A DNA stretch of 22,492 bases from CF-118 sp035689345 (GTDB lineage Bacteria; Chloroflexota; Dormibacteria; Dormibacterales; Dormibacteraceae). Below the pieces are notes generated by a model that saw nothing but the letters and a program-made list of their open reading frames with translations, had not been told where the DNA came from and made no database searches. Each line of letters begins with the position of its first letter. Positions within the stretch are counted from its first letter, which is position 1. The DNA is taken from contig DASSLR010000008.1 of assembly GCA_035689345.1 (NCBI GenBank), positions 1 through 22,492 on the forward strand. The letters run 5' to 3'. Made by a program: the position numbers and the translations under genes. Positions 13,890 through 20,441 of this stretch are shown here, piece by piece.

Positions 13890-14333
13890 GTGACTGAAAA
13901 CGAGACCAGCATGGTCATGCTCGGTCCCAAGGACCGGCTCATCGGCGAGCTTCACATCGAGGGCAACCTGCGCGTGGGCGGCACGCTCGAAGGCCAGATC
14001 GAGGCCACCGGCGACGTCGAGGTCACGGAGGCCGCGACCGTCAAAGCCTCGGTGACGGGCCGCGAGGTGAGCGTCAACGGACAGGTCAACGGTCCCGTGC
14101 TCGCCTCCAAGAAATTGGTGATCGGGCGCAGCGGCTCTGTGATCGGCGATGTGAAGGTGCCGCGCCTGGTCATGCAGGACGGCGCGAGCCTCAGCGGCAA
14201 CGTGCAGATGGGACCGCAGGTGGCTGCCGAGATGGCTCCAGCGCCGGCGCCCGCCGAAGCGCCCATGGAGGCGGCGGTCGTCGCTTCCACCGACGGGCAG
14301 ACCGAGGACAGGCCGAAGGCCAAGCGCCGCTAG
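13890..14333 (+). CDS. Bactofilin family protein (second of tandem pair)
   Basis: This 147-residue bactofilin has the same beta-helix core as its neighbour (GELHIEGNLRVGGTLEG, VTEAATVKASVTGREVSVNG, GSVIGDVKVPRLVMQDGASL) but a different C-terminus: an Ala-Pro-rich linker ending in the basic KAKRR. The GTG at 13890 is preferred over the in-frame TTG at 13866 because AGGGGG lies 8 nt upstream of it. The stop codon shares the palindrome CTAG with the stop of the convergent TfoX-N gene, and a hairpin with a short T-run spans this point. The basic tail could bind nucleic acid or the membrane; that is inference. Confidence 0.92.
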   Translation: MTENETSMVMLGPKDRLIGELHIEGNLRVGGTLEGQIEATGDVEVTEAATVKASVTGREVSVNGQVNGPVLASKKLVIGRSGSVIGDVKVPRLVMQDGASLSGNVQMGPQVAAEMAPAPAPAEAPMEAAVVASTDGQTEDRPKAKRR

Positions 14334-14341
14334 CGCTTTTT
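14322..14341 (+). terminator. Probable intrinsic terminator of the bactofilin operon
   Basis: AAGCGC (14322-14327) and GCGCTT (14333-14338) form a 6-bp stem around a 5-nt loop, followed by further T residues to 14341. It lies across the stop codons of both convergent genes and so is also coding for the basic tails of both proteins. Confidence 0.45.
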
Positions 14342-14707
14342 CCTGGCCGCAGCGGCGGCCGGTTTCTTCGCCTTCGCGGGCATCGTCCGCGTGAGCGTGA
14401 GAGCGCGCGCGATGTGGCCGCGCACCGCGTCCGGCTTCTTCTGCCAGCCTGCGGGCACCATCACGTAGCCGCTCATCGCGTGGCCGGCCACCGGTTCGAA
14501 GGGCCCGCCGCCGGCTTTGACGATCGGCTGCGCCTCTCTGTCCGGCAGCCTGACGAAAAGGCCTTCCCCGAAGAGGCCGGCGAACATGTTGCCGTTCACA
14601 AATGCGGCCAGGTTGCCGAACATCGGCTTCAGCGTGATCGTCGGGTCGTCGGGCACCAGCTTCGTGAATGCGGCTTTGGCCTGCTCTGACGGCTTCGGCA
14701 TCTTCAT
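14330..14707 (-). CDS. TfoX N-terminal domain protein
   Basis: This 125-residue protein consists of a TfoX-N domain alone. Features are a helical start (MPKPSEQAKAAFTKL), the strand-turn KPMFGNLAAFVNGNMFAGLF with the family's Met-Phe-Gly, and FVRLPDRE, then FEPVAGHAMSGYVMVPAGW. The domain is followed by a Lys/Ala-rich basic tail. In gamma-proteobacteria TfoX is a competence regulator with a second domain, but stand-alone TfoX-N proteins are widespread and mostly uncharacterised, so no competence role should be assumed. The start is ATG 14707, with a second ATG two codons later also possible. It diverges from the DinB-like gene with 33 nt between starts. Confidence 0.85.
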   Translation of the reverse strand: MKMPKPSEQAKAAFTKLVPDDPTITLKPMFGNLAAFVNGNMFAGLFGEGLFVRLPDREAQPIVKAGGGPFEPVAGHAMSGYVMVPAGWQKKPDAVRGHIARALTLTRTMPAKAKKPAAAAARKKR

Positions 14708-14728
14708 CGGACCCCGCGCCACGGGCAA

Positions 14729-14734
14729 TATTCT
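14729..14734 (+). promoter_or_regulatory. Putative -10 element of the DinB-like gene (leaderless)
   Basis: TATTCT within CAATATTCT is followed by 6 nt and the GTG at 14741. The 9-mer CAATATTCT is identical to that at the hydroxylase promoter on the minus strand at 7307-7315. Confidence 0.45.
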
Positions 14735-14740
14735 TGCGCT

Positions 14741-15394
14741 GTGGCCGAATTGCGTGTCGTGCTCGAGATCGGATCGAAGCGGACTTTCGCCAGCGCGATC
14801 GACTGGCCCGGTTGGTGCAGGGCGGGCAAGGACCAGGAGCCGGCACTGCAGGCGTTGATCGACTACGCGCCGCGCTATGCGGTAATTCCAAAGACTGCGG
14901 GAGTGCCTTTCCCGAAAGGGCCCTGGAAGATCGACGTCGTCGACAGATTGAAGGGTGACGCCACCACCGACTTCGGTGCGCCGGGCGCCATGTCGAAGCT
15001 GGAGCTCGAGCCGATGTCCAGGGCCCAGGTCGAGCGCATGTGCTCGCTGGTCGAGGCTTGCTGGAAGGTGCTCGACGACGTCGTGAAGAAGGCGCCGGCG
15101 TCGCTGCGCAAAGGCCCGCGTGGAGGCGGGAGGGATCGAGACAAGGTCATGGAGCACGTCCTCGGCGCAGAGGCCGGCTATGGGTCGAGCTTCGCGCTCA
15201 AGCTGAAGCAGCCTGCGATCGGTGACAGCAAGGGAATCAAGGCGCTTCGCGAGACATGGCTGGAGGCGTTCCGCTCCGGCGCGGACGGCAAACCGCGCCG
15301 CGACGGTGGTCGATCAGCTCGTTACATGGCGCGGCGCATCGCGTGGCACGCGATGGACCACGCCTGGGAGATCGAGGACCGAACCGAGCGCTGA
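14741..15394 (+). CDS. Uncharacterised protein with DinB-like C-terminal region
   Basis: This 217-residue soluble protein contains no signal or membrane segment. The N-terminal 45 residues (LEIGSKRTFASAIDWPGWCRAG) have the look of a HicB-like 'D-x-PG' fold. The C-terminal region with helices and the motif RYMARRIAWHAMDHAWEIEDR resembles DinB/YfiT-type four-helix proteins, where His residues bind a metal. Similar proteins are, to my memory, common as hypothetical genes in Actinomycetota and Chloroflexota, and no activity is established. The GTG at 14741 is supported by the close TATTCT promoter and by the protein reading cleanly from there. It converges with the lipoprotein gene 10 nt beyond its stop. 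Confidence 0.78.
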   Translation: MAELRVVLEIGSKRTFASAIDWPGWCRAGKDQEPALQALIDYAPRYAVIPKTAGVPFPKGPWKIDVVDRLKGDATTDFGAPGAMSKLELEPMSRAQVERMCSLVEACWKVLDDVVKKAPASLRKGPRGGGRDRDKVMEHVLGAEAGYGSSFALKLKQPAIGDSKGIKALRETWLEAFRSGADGKPRRDGGRSARYMARRIAWHAMDHAWEIEDRTER

Positions 15395-15404
15395 GCGCGC
15401 GCCG

Positions 15405-15887
15405 TCAGGCGAATTGCAGTCGGTGATGGTTTGCGGTCAGCGTGAACGTGCCGTTGTCTGTCTGCACCGTGAACTTGAAGCTGAACTCTCCGAACGTGCT
15501 CGAGCCCGCACCCGAGTTCGTGCACTTGAAGCCGATGTTCAGCTTCAGGGTGGTCTTGTCACCCGAGTTGACGGTCTTGGGCGAGTAGCCGTCCACCGGG
15601 CCGTCGTCCACGGCCGTCGTCGGGCCGTCCCAGTTGCCGCCGGTCTTCACGAGCTCGTCGTGCTCCTTGACGGCTTTGATCGTCAACTTCTTGCTCGTGT
15701 AGTTGTCGACGTCGATGAACCCGTGAACTATGTACGGCCGGTTGTCGGACGGGTTGGGGCACGTGTAGCTCGAGTCGACGCGCGCGTTGCTCAGCGTGAG
15801 GTGCGCGCCGATGCCGCAGATCGGCCCGCAGGCGACCAGCGCGAACAGGCTCGCGACGAGAAGCGCCGATCGCGCCATACGTGCCAC
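15405..15887 (-). CDS. Hypothetical lipoprotein
   Basis: This 160-residue exported protein has the signal MARSALLVASLFALVAC with a lipobox and lipidated Cys near residue 20. Further Cys residues (in the PICG just after it, in SYTCPNP and in FKCTNSG) could form disulfides. The rest reads as beta-strands of an immunoglobulin-like or FxLYD-like fold: HGFIDVDNYTSKKLTIKAV, TTLKLNIGFKC, EFSFKFTVQTDNGTFTLTANH. I recognise no family. The GTG at 15887 and the ATG at 15878 are both possible starts and change only three residues. A TAAATA element upstream of the GTG may be the -10. It diverges from the four-helix membrane protein. Confidence 0.78.
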   Translation of the reverse strand: MARMARSALLVASLFALVACGPICGIGAHLTLSNARVDSSYTCPNPSDNRPYIVHGFIDVDNYTSKKLTIKAVKEHDELVKTGGNWDGPTTAVDDGPVDGYSPKTVNSGDKTTLKLNIGFKCTNSGAGSSTFGEFSFKFTVQTDNGTFTLTANHHRLQFA

Positions 15888-15970
15888 TTCGCCGCGTATT
15901 TAAGATGCCGGCGCTTCGATGGTCAACAGATACCGGGTTGGCGGCTGCGTCGGGTAAGCTTCGGGAGGTC

Positions 15971-16516
15971 GTGTCCACCCAGCCGGCGCCGACGGAAACC
16001 GCCAACCAACCGCTCGAGACGCCTTTCGCCGACGCCGCTTCGCCCTTCAAGCGCACCGAGGCGCCTCTTCCGGTATTCGCCGGGCCGCCGCCTCAGACCC
16101 CACTGGCGCCGCCAGCCATGTCGTCCTGGGTGCTCTACCGGACTCAGATCAACCTGGGTCTCGCGATGCTCGCCTACCTGATGGTCCTCGTAGGCGCGAT
16201 CGTCGTCATCCAGGCCAACCCTGGCGTGGGCTGGCGTTATTACGTGGCCGCGCTGCCGGCCGTGCCGGCGGTGTTAGCGCTGCTCGTCTTCGTGCGCGCG
16301 CTCACTCGACTCGACGACATCCAGGCGCGCATCCAGGTGCTCGCGTTCGGCGCGTCCCTCGGTGCGACCGCCTTGCTCACCTTCGGCTACGCGTTCTTCG
16401 AAGGGGTGGGCATGCCACACCTTTCGCCGGCGTACGTGCTGCCGGTGATGGGGATCCTGTGGGGAGTTGCGACTGCGTTCTTCACCTGGAGGTACAAGTG
16501 GAGGTTCCGGCGCTAG
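15971..16516 (+). CDS. Four-helix membrane protein of unknown function
   Basis: This protein has about 181 residues from GTG 15971. A Pro-rich, disordered N-terminal tail of about 50 residues precedes WVLYRTQINLGLAMLAYLMVLVGAIVVIQ, three further hydrophobic segments (about 92-112, 124-145 and 157-174), and a basic C-terminus ending KWRFRR. Between helices 2 and 3 lies LTRLDDIQARIQVLAFGAS, a loop I recall from uncharacterised four-helix proteins. The start is uncertain: GGGAGG stands only 2 nt from this GTG, and an ATG shortly before the first helix would also give a complete membrane domain. tRNA-Gly(GCC) follows 25 nt after the stop with its own TAAAAT promoter element. Confidence 0.75.
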   Translation: MSTQPAPTETANQPLETPFADAASPFKRTEAPLPVFAGPPPQTPLAPPAMSSWVLYRTQINLGLAMLAYLMVLVGAIVVIQANPGVGWRYYVAALPAVPAVLALLVFVRALTRLDDIQARIQVLAFGASLGATALLTFGYAFFEGVGMPHLSPAYVLPVMGILWGVATAFFTWRYKWRFRR

Positions 16517-16521
16517 CCGGG

Positions 16522-16527
16522 TAAAAT
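16522..16527 (+). promoter_or_regulatory. Putative -10 element of tRNA-Gly(GCC)
   Basis: TAAAAT lies 14 nt upstream of the tRNA 5' end in an otherwise GC-rich segment. Position and AT-richness fit a tRNA promoter; no clear -35 is seen. Confidence 0.45.
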
Positions 16528-16541
16528 CTCTCTCTGACCGA

Positions 16542-16617
16542 GCGGGAGTAGCTCACTTGGTAGAGCGCGACCTTGCCAAGGTCGAGGTAGCGGGTTCGAA
16601 GCCCGTCTCCCGCTCCA
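16542..16617 (+). tRNA. trnG: tRNA-Gly (GCC)
   Basis: The acceptor GCGGGAG (16542-16548) pairs with CTCCCGC (16607-16613). The anticodon stem CGACC/GGTCG encloses TTGCCAA with anticodon GCC at 16575-16577. The T-loop is GTTCGAAG and the CCA is encoded at 16615-16617. It is the second glycine isoacceptor in the window, differing from the TCC one throughout the D-arm and anticodon stem. Confidence 0.97.
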
Positions 16618-16757
16618 CTATTTGTGAAAGTTCGGTAGCTAGACGACAGAGCGCCTTAGGCTGCGGTCTGGATGCCTGCTCTTGTATCTGACTCGACATC
16701 CACCACGAGGGAGATGAGCGTGGCGGAGCAAACCCGGCCAGATAGAGTTGGAGACCC

Positions 16758-17336
16758 ATGGAGCTCGATCGCGTGCAGGGGACGACCGGAGAGGGAGTCA
16801 CAGTCGTCTGGTCGCGGCGAGCGAAGCCCGGCAGTCAGGCAACTCTCGAGAACGTAATCGAGCGGCTTGCAAGGGCGATGAGCAGCGCCCACGGGTATGA
16901 GGGAGTGGTCACGCTGCGTCCGCAGCCCGGCCATCCGCCAATCTTCACAATGGTGGCGCACTTCGGCTCACAAGCCGCTCTCGATTCGTGGGTCTCCTCA
17001 GAGATTCGCGGTCGCCTGTATGCCGAAGCGGAAGCCGTTTCCGTCGGCGGACTCAATGTTCAGCAAGCAGCGGGCCTCGAGGGATGGTTTCAGATGCCCG
17101 GCCAGCCATTGGTCGTGCCGCCACCTCGCTACAAGACCGCGATCATCACCTGGATCGCGATCCTTCCACTTCTCGTCAGTGCCAACCTCATCGGCACAGC
17201 CCTTCTCCCGGGCGTGTCCCCACTGATCCGTCTCATACCGGTCTCAATCGTTTTGATCGCGCTCATGACGTGGGTCGTGATGCCGCAGATGACAAAGTGG
17301 TTCCGTTTCTGGCTGTATCCCAGCAAAGCGGACTGA
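16758..17336 (+). CDS. ABM-domain protein with two C-terminal transmembrane helices
   Basis: This 192-residue protein has an N-terminal ferredoxin-like ABM (antibiotic biosynthesis monooxygenase) domain (about 12-110): VTVVWSRRAKPGSQATLENVIERLARAM, YEGVVTLRPQPGHPPIFTMVAHF and LDSWVSSEIRGRL. This is followed by FQMPGQP and two hydrophobic helices (about 126-148 and 152-172) with a short basic tail. The architecture of ABM plus a helix pair is known in uncharacterised bacterial membrane proteins. Despite the domain name, most members have no proven oxygenase activity. GGAGA stands 5 nt before the ATG at 16758. The 140 nt upstream, after the tRNA, hold nothing else I can identify. Confidence 0.85.
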   Translation: MELDRVQGTTGEGVTVVWSRRAKPGSQATLENVIERLARAMSSAHGYEGVVTLRPQPGHPPIFTMVAHFGSQAALDSWVSSEIRGRLYAEAEAVSVGGLNVQQAAGLEGWFQMPGQPLVVPPPRYKTAIITWIAILPLLVSANLIGTALLPGVSPLIRLIPVSIVLIALMTWVVMPQMTKWFRFWLYPSKAD

Positions 17337-17393
17337 CTGGGAGCTGACAGCCACCCGGTTGTTGGACGAGCTGCAAGTAGCCGAGGGAGAAGG

Positions 17394-17417
17394 ACGGGTC
17401 GCTCCCGCGCGACCCGT
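17394..17417. terminator. Bidirectional hairpin between convergent genes
   Basis: ACGGGTCGC (17394-17402) pairs perfectly with GCGACCCGT (17409-17417) around a 6-nt loop, in the 96-nt gap between the ABM gene and the convergent GYD gene. T-runs are weak (CTACTTTC on the plus strand), so it is a likely but not canonical terminator for both. Confidence 0.5.
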
Positions 17418-17432
17418 GCTACTTTCGTGAGG

Positions 17433-17744
17433 TCAGACCGCGACCAGGACCTTCTTCTCCGCGACGGCCTCCATGTAGGCCTCGATCGGGAAGACGACCG
17501 TGGACTCCAGGTGGAACATCCCGAGCTCCGTGATCTTCGTGCGGGCCTTGAACGCAGTTGCCTCGTCCGGATACTCGGCGACCGATACGAAGTCGTACCG
17601 GCCCGTGGTCGCCCACATGAACTCGATCTTGCCGCCGTAGGCACGCGTGATCTCCTCGACCTTGGCGAGGATCGTCGGCGCCTTCTCCGGCGGAAGCACC
17701 TGGCCTTTCTCGGTCAGCTTCACGAACGTCAGGAACTTCAACAT
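17433..17744 (-). CDS. GYD domain-containing protein
   Basis: This 103-residue soluble protein has a ferredoxin-like fold of the GYD group: FLTFVKLTEKG, a helix (TILAKVEEITRAYGG), KIEFMWATTGRYDFVSVAEYPDE with the Gly-Arg-Tyr-Asp variant of the name-giving Gly-Tyr-Asp, and FKARTKITELG. Such proteins are small and usually of unknown function. AAGGAGG lies 6 nt before the ATG at 17744, the strongest ribosome site in the window, which rules against the GTG one codon earlier. The strong site, with a short upstream leader, suggests high expression. Confidence 0.88.
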   Translation of the reverse strand: MLKFLTFVKLTEKGQVLPPEKAPTILAKVEEITRAYGGKIEFMWATTGRYDFVSVAEYPDEATAFKARTKITELGMFHLESTVVFPIEAYMEAVAEKKVLVAV

Positions 17745-17897
17745 CACACACCTCCTTCGTTGACGTGAAATTCACAATCAGAGTGCGACGCGAGACGACA
17801 GAAATCCAGAGGCGATGGTCCTCATGACTCTGGGACCGGGGAGCAACGTGACAAGTGATTGAGCCGGCCGCCGCCTGACGGCGCACGGCTCCGAAGC

Positions 17898-18521
17898 TCA
17901 GTCGACCTGCGTCGCGAAGAAGACCAGGCGCTGGGTCGCGAACGCGCCCGCCCACAACGGATAACAGGTGGTCAGCGTGAGGCGGTGCTCTGGGCTTTGC
18001 GCCAGCGGCGACCTGTCGTCGGCGCTGACGATCGCCGAGCCCGTGACGGTGTAAACGAACCGTCCATGTTTGGTGGTGAGGATGACCTGGTCACCGGCTC
18101 GGAGGCGGTTGAAGCTCAGCCAGTAGACGTTGTGCGCCGCCACCGCGACGTTGCCGGGTTGCCCGGGCCATGCGCTGTCGGCATAGTGGCCGGGGCCGCG
18201 GTCGAGCTGCTCCTTCGCGACTCCTTCGAGAACCGTGGCTCGGTACGCGAGAGCCGGCACCTCCATCCGAAAAGCGACCCCGTCGACCGGCCCGTCCAAT
18301 ATCACCGAGGTCCCCATCTGCACGCCACCCCTCGGCACATCGACCGCGGGCGATGCGATGGCCGGTTCGGTCAGCGGCCAGATGGCCGAGGAGACGATCG
18401 TCGTGCTTCCACCGGTGAAGATGGGAGCCATGGCGGCGTAGCCGATCGCCGCCCCCGCCAGCAGACAGGCGATCCCTACAGCCATGACGCTTTGGGACCG
18501 CCTGCCCAGCCGGCTCGCCAT
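17898..18521 (-). CDS. Sortase (class E-like transpeptidase)
   Basis: This 207-residue membrane-anchored transpeptidase has an N-terminal helix (about 13-34) and a sortase beta-barrel. The catalytic set is visible: His130 in NVAVAAHNVYW, Cys186 in LTLTTCYP and Arg198 in FATQRLVFFA. Sortases cut a C-terminal sorting motif and join the protein to a cell-wall amine. The gene directly upstream encodes a protein with LAATG, matching the LAxTG motif known for class E sortases of Actinomycetota, so it is the likely substrate. The ATG at 18521 shares one base with the stop of that gene (TGATG), and GGGAGG lies just upstream. Class E is inferred mainly from the paired motif. Confidence 0.9.
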   Translation of the reverse strand: MASRLGRRSQSVMAVGIACLLAGAAIGYAAMAPIFTGGSTTIVSSAIWPLTEPAIASPAVDVPRGGVQMGTSVILDGPVDGVAFRMEVPALAYRATVLEGVAKEQLDRGPGHYADSAWPGQPGNVAVAAHNVYWLSFNRLRAGDQVILTTKHGRFVYTVTGSAIVSADDRSPLAQSPEHRLTLTTCYPLWAGAFATQRLVFFATQVD

Positions 18522-20329
18522 CACACCTCCCGCCGTCTCCTGGCGAGAGCACCGAGGATCGCGAGCAATCCGATCGCCATCAGCGCAGCCGCGAGCGCCT
18601 GCGCCGGCGAGGTGGACCCAGTCGCAGCGAGCACGCCGCCCGTCGGTCCGACGACCACCGGCTCATCAGCGGGATTGCTTGCAGCCGGCAGGTTCGCGGC
18701 GTCGCCGCTGTACTCGGCCTTCCAGTGCCACGTGCCCTGAGTTGGAGCGACGTGGCCCGTCGGAGTCTGGTACGAGCCGTTGCCGGCGACGTTCACCTGT
18801 TCGGTGTGGACCGCCGTTCCGGAGGGGTCGTAGAGCGTGAACGTGATGGTGCCCGTCGGATTGCTGCCACCGCTCAATGTGGCGAGGTCCTTGAGCGTCG
18901 CGCCCACGCTGGTGTTGCTCGGGGTCGGCGTCGTCCTGATCGCAGGCTGAACCTTGTTCGGCGGAGCTGTCACCACCACAGGTTCGTCAGCCATGACAGA
19001 CGAGGCAGGCTTGTTGTGCGTGTCTCCGCTGTAGTCCGCCTTCCAGTGCCATGTGCCCGCGCTTGCGGCGACGTGGCCTGTGGCGGTGGAATACGTACCG
19101 TTGCCGTCAACCGCGACGTCCTCCGTGTACACGGCAGTGTCACTCGGGTCGTAGAGCGTGAACGTGATGGTTCCCTGCGGATCGGTGCCGCCGCCGAGGG
19201 TGGCGCTGTCCTTCAGGGTCGCGCCCGCGACAGCGCTGCTCGGGTTGGGTGTCGTCGCGATGGTGGGTTGAACTCGAATGATCTCGCCCTCTGACACCGT
19301 GACCGGCTCATCCGAGGCGACGCTGGCCACGGCGTTGTTGTTCGCATCGCCGCTGTACTCGGCCTTCCAGTGCCACGTCCCGGCGCTGCCGGCGTTGTGC
19401 CCGGTGGCCGTCGAGTAGGTGGCGTTGCCCGCGACGGTCACAGACTCGGTGTGGGCGACCGCGTTGCTCGGGTCGTAGAGCGTGAACGTGATCGTCCCGG
19501 TCGGGTTGAAGCCGCCGCTGAGCGTGGCGCTGTCCTTCAGGGTCGCGCCGACGATGGCGCTCGTCGGGTTGGGCGTCGTGCTGATCCTCGGCGACGCCTT
19601 GCCGACGACCACCGGTTCATCTCCGAGCCGGCTCGTGGCCACCGCATTGGCGCCGTCTCCGCCGTAGCTCGCCTGCCACTGCCACGTTCCGGCGAGGTTG
19701 GCTACGTGTCCGGTTGGGGTCGCGTAGCTGCCGTTGCCGTTGACGGTCACGATCTCCGTGTGGGCGACTGCGCTGGCAGGGTCGTAGAGCGTGAACGTGA
19801 TGGTCCCGATGGGGACGATCCCGTTCGAAAGCGTCGCAGTGTCTTTCAGCACATCACCGACCACCGCGCTCGATGGATTGGCGGTGGTGCTGATGTGTGT
19901 GTTGCTCTCGATCCAGAACGTCTTTGACTTCTTGTTGTCGTTGTCGACCTCGACCTTGAAGTGAGGCCCAGGCGCGTTCTGGAAGGTCGCCGCCGGAATC
20001 GTGGCGATGGTCTTCGATCCGCTGCCCGGGTAGCTGTAGGTGCCCCGCGCGATCTCCGTGTCGGGGCCTGGTGGATTGGGCGGGGGCATGTGGTAGAGCA
20101 CCCACGTGCCGCTGTGGTTGTCGAGGGCGTCGGCCCAAATGTCGACAGCACCCATCGGCAGGTGGACTTCCTGCGAATGTCCGGACGTCTCCTCGGGAGT
20201 TCCGGCGGGTTGCGTCCAGATGTCGCCTTTGGTGGCGGTTGCCGGGATGGCGACAAACAGGGATCCGACCAGGGCGAGCCCGGCGGCCGCGCCGATAAGG
20301 CCGGCCAGTGACCTACGTACGCGCAGCAT
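18521..20329 (-). CDS. Secreted Ig-repeat surface protein with LAATG sorting signal
   Basis: This 602-residue protein is probably attached to the cell wall. Residues 1-32 form a signal peptide (MLRVRRSL, hydrophobic core, PATA). An N-terminal domain (33-144) begins GDIWTQPAG. Four Ig-like repeats follow at about 145-242, 248-345, 355-453 and 462-560. Each has TTPNPSSAV, GATLKDSATL, GTITFTLYDPS, TGHVA, GTWHWKAEYSGD and DEPVVV. LAATG lies at 567-571, then a helix (576-596) and RRRR. The ATG at 20329 is preceded by AGGAGG with a 10-nt spacer; an in-frame upstream extension is not needed. The gene lies between its probable regulators and its probable sortase. Such Ig repeats usually act as stalks or in adhesion; the N-terminal domain would carry the binding function, if any. 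Confidence 0.9.
   Translation of the reverse strand: MLRVRRSLAGLIGAAAGLALVGSLFVAIPATATKGDIWTQPAGTPEETSGHSQEVHLPMGAVDIWADALDNHSGTWVLYHMPPPNPPGPDTEIARGTYSYPGSGSKTIATIPAATFQNAPGPHFKVEVDNDNKKSKTFWIESNTHISTTANPSSAVVGDVLKDTATLSNGIVPIGTITFTLYDPASAVAHTEIVTVNGNGSYATPTGHVANLAGTWQWQASYGGDGANAVATSRLGDEPVVVGKASPRISTTPNPTSAIVGATLKDSATLSGGFNPTGTITFTLYDPSNAVAHTESVTVAGNATYSTATGHNAGSAGTWHWKAEYSGDANNNAVASVASDEPVTVSEGEIIRVQPTIATTPNPSSAVAGATLKDSATLGGGTDPQGTITFTLYDPSDTAVYTEDVAVDGNGTYSTATGHVAASAGTWHWKADYSGDTHNKPASSVMADEPVVVTAPPNKVQPAIRTTPTPSNTSVGATLKDLATLSGGSNPTGTITFTLYDPSGTAVHTEQVNVAGNGSYQTPTGHVAPTQGTWHWKAEYSGDAANLPAASNPADEPVVVGPTGGVLAATGSTSPAQALAAALMAIGLLAILGALARRRREV
18650..19897 (-). repeat. Four tandem Ig-domain coding repeats
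   Basis: Units lie at about 19604-19897, 19295-19588, 18971-19267 and 18650-18946. The block GTAGAGCGTGAACGTGAT recurs almost unchanged in all four, spaced 321, 324 and 309 nt apart. This marks internal duplication within the surface-protein gene. Confidence 0.9.
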
Positions 20330-20367
20330 TTTGCAAATTCCTCCTGAGGGCGATGCTATGAACGCGC

Positions 20368-20377
20368 CCACGCGTGG
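20368..20377. promoter_or_regulatory. Palindrome upstream of the surface-protein gene, candidate operator
   Basis: CCACGCGTGG is a perfect 10-nt palindrome 38 nt upstream of the surface-protein ATG. It is the closest to that gene of three inverted repeats in the 111-nt gap and could be bound by the LuxR-type regulator encoded upstream. Confidence 0.35.
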
Positions 20378-20382
20378 AGGCT

Positions 20383-20396
20383 GGGACACCAGTCCC
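20383..20396. repeat. Inverted repeat GGGAC-ACCA-GTCCC
   Basis: A 5-bp stem with a 4-nt loop in the gap between the response regulator and the surface-protein gene. It may be an operator half-site pair or a leader hairpin. Confidence 0.3.
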
Positions 20397-20425
20397 CCCG
20401 GCAGAGTCGTTCGCACCGCGATGCG

Positions 20426-20441
20426 GCGGGCGAACGCCCGC
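20426..20441. terminator. Perfect 7-bp hairpin at the response-regulator stop
   Basis: GCGGGCG and CGCCCGC surround a central AA. On the minus strand it begins within the TAG of the response regulator gene. There is no T-run, so it could be a factor-dependent end, an RNA-stabilising hairpin or an operator. Confidence 0.35.

Noticed and set aside
14330..14707. Competence regulator TfoX
   Set aside because: Only the N-terminal domain is present, and there are no competence genes in the window, so no functional name is given.
18650..19897. CRISPR-like or mobile tandem repeat
   Set aside because: The period is 309-324 nt, in frame, and translates to Ig-like domains of one protein.
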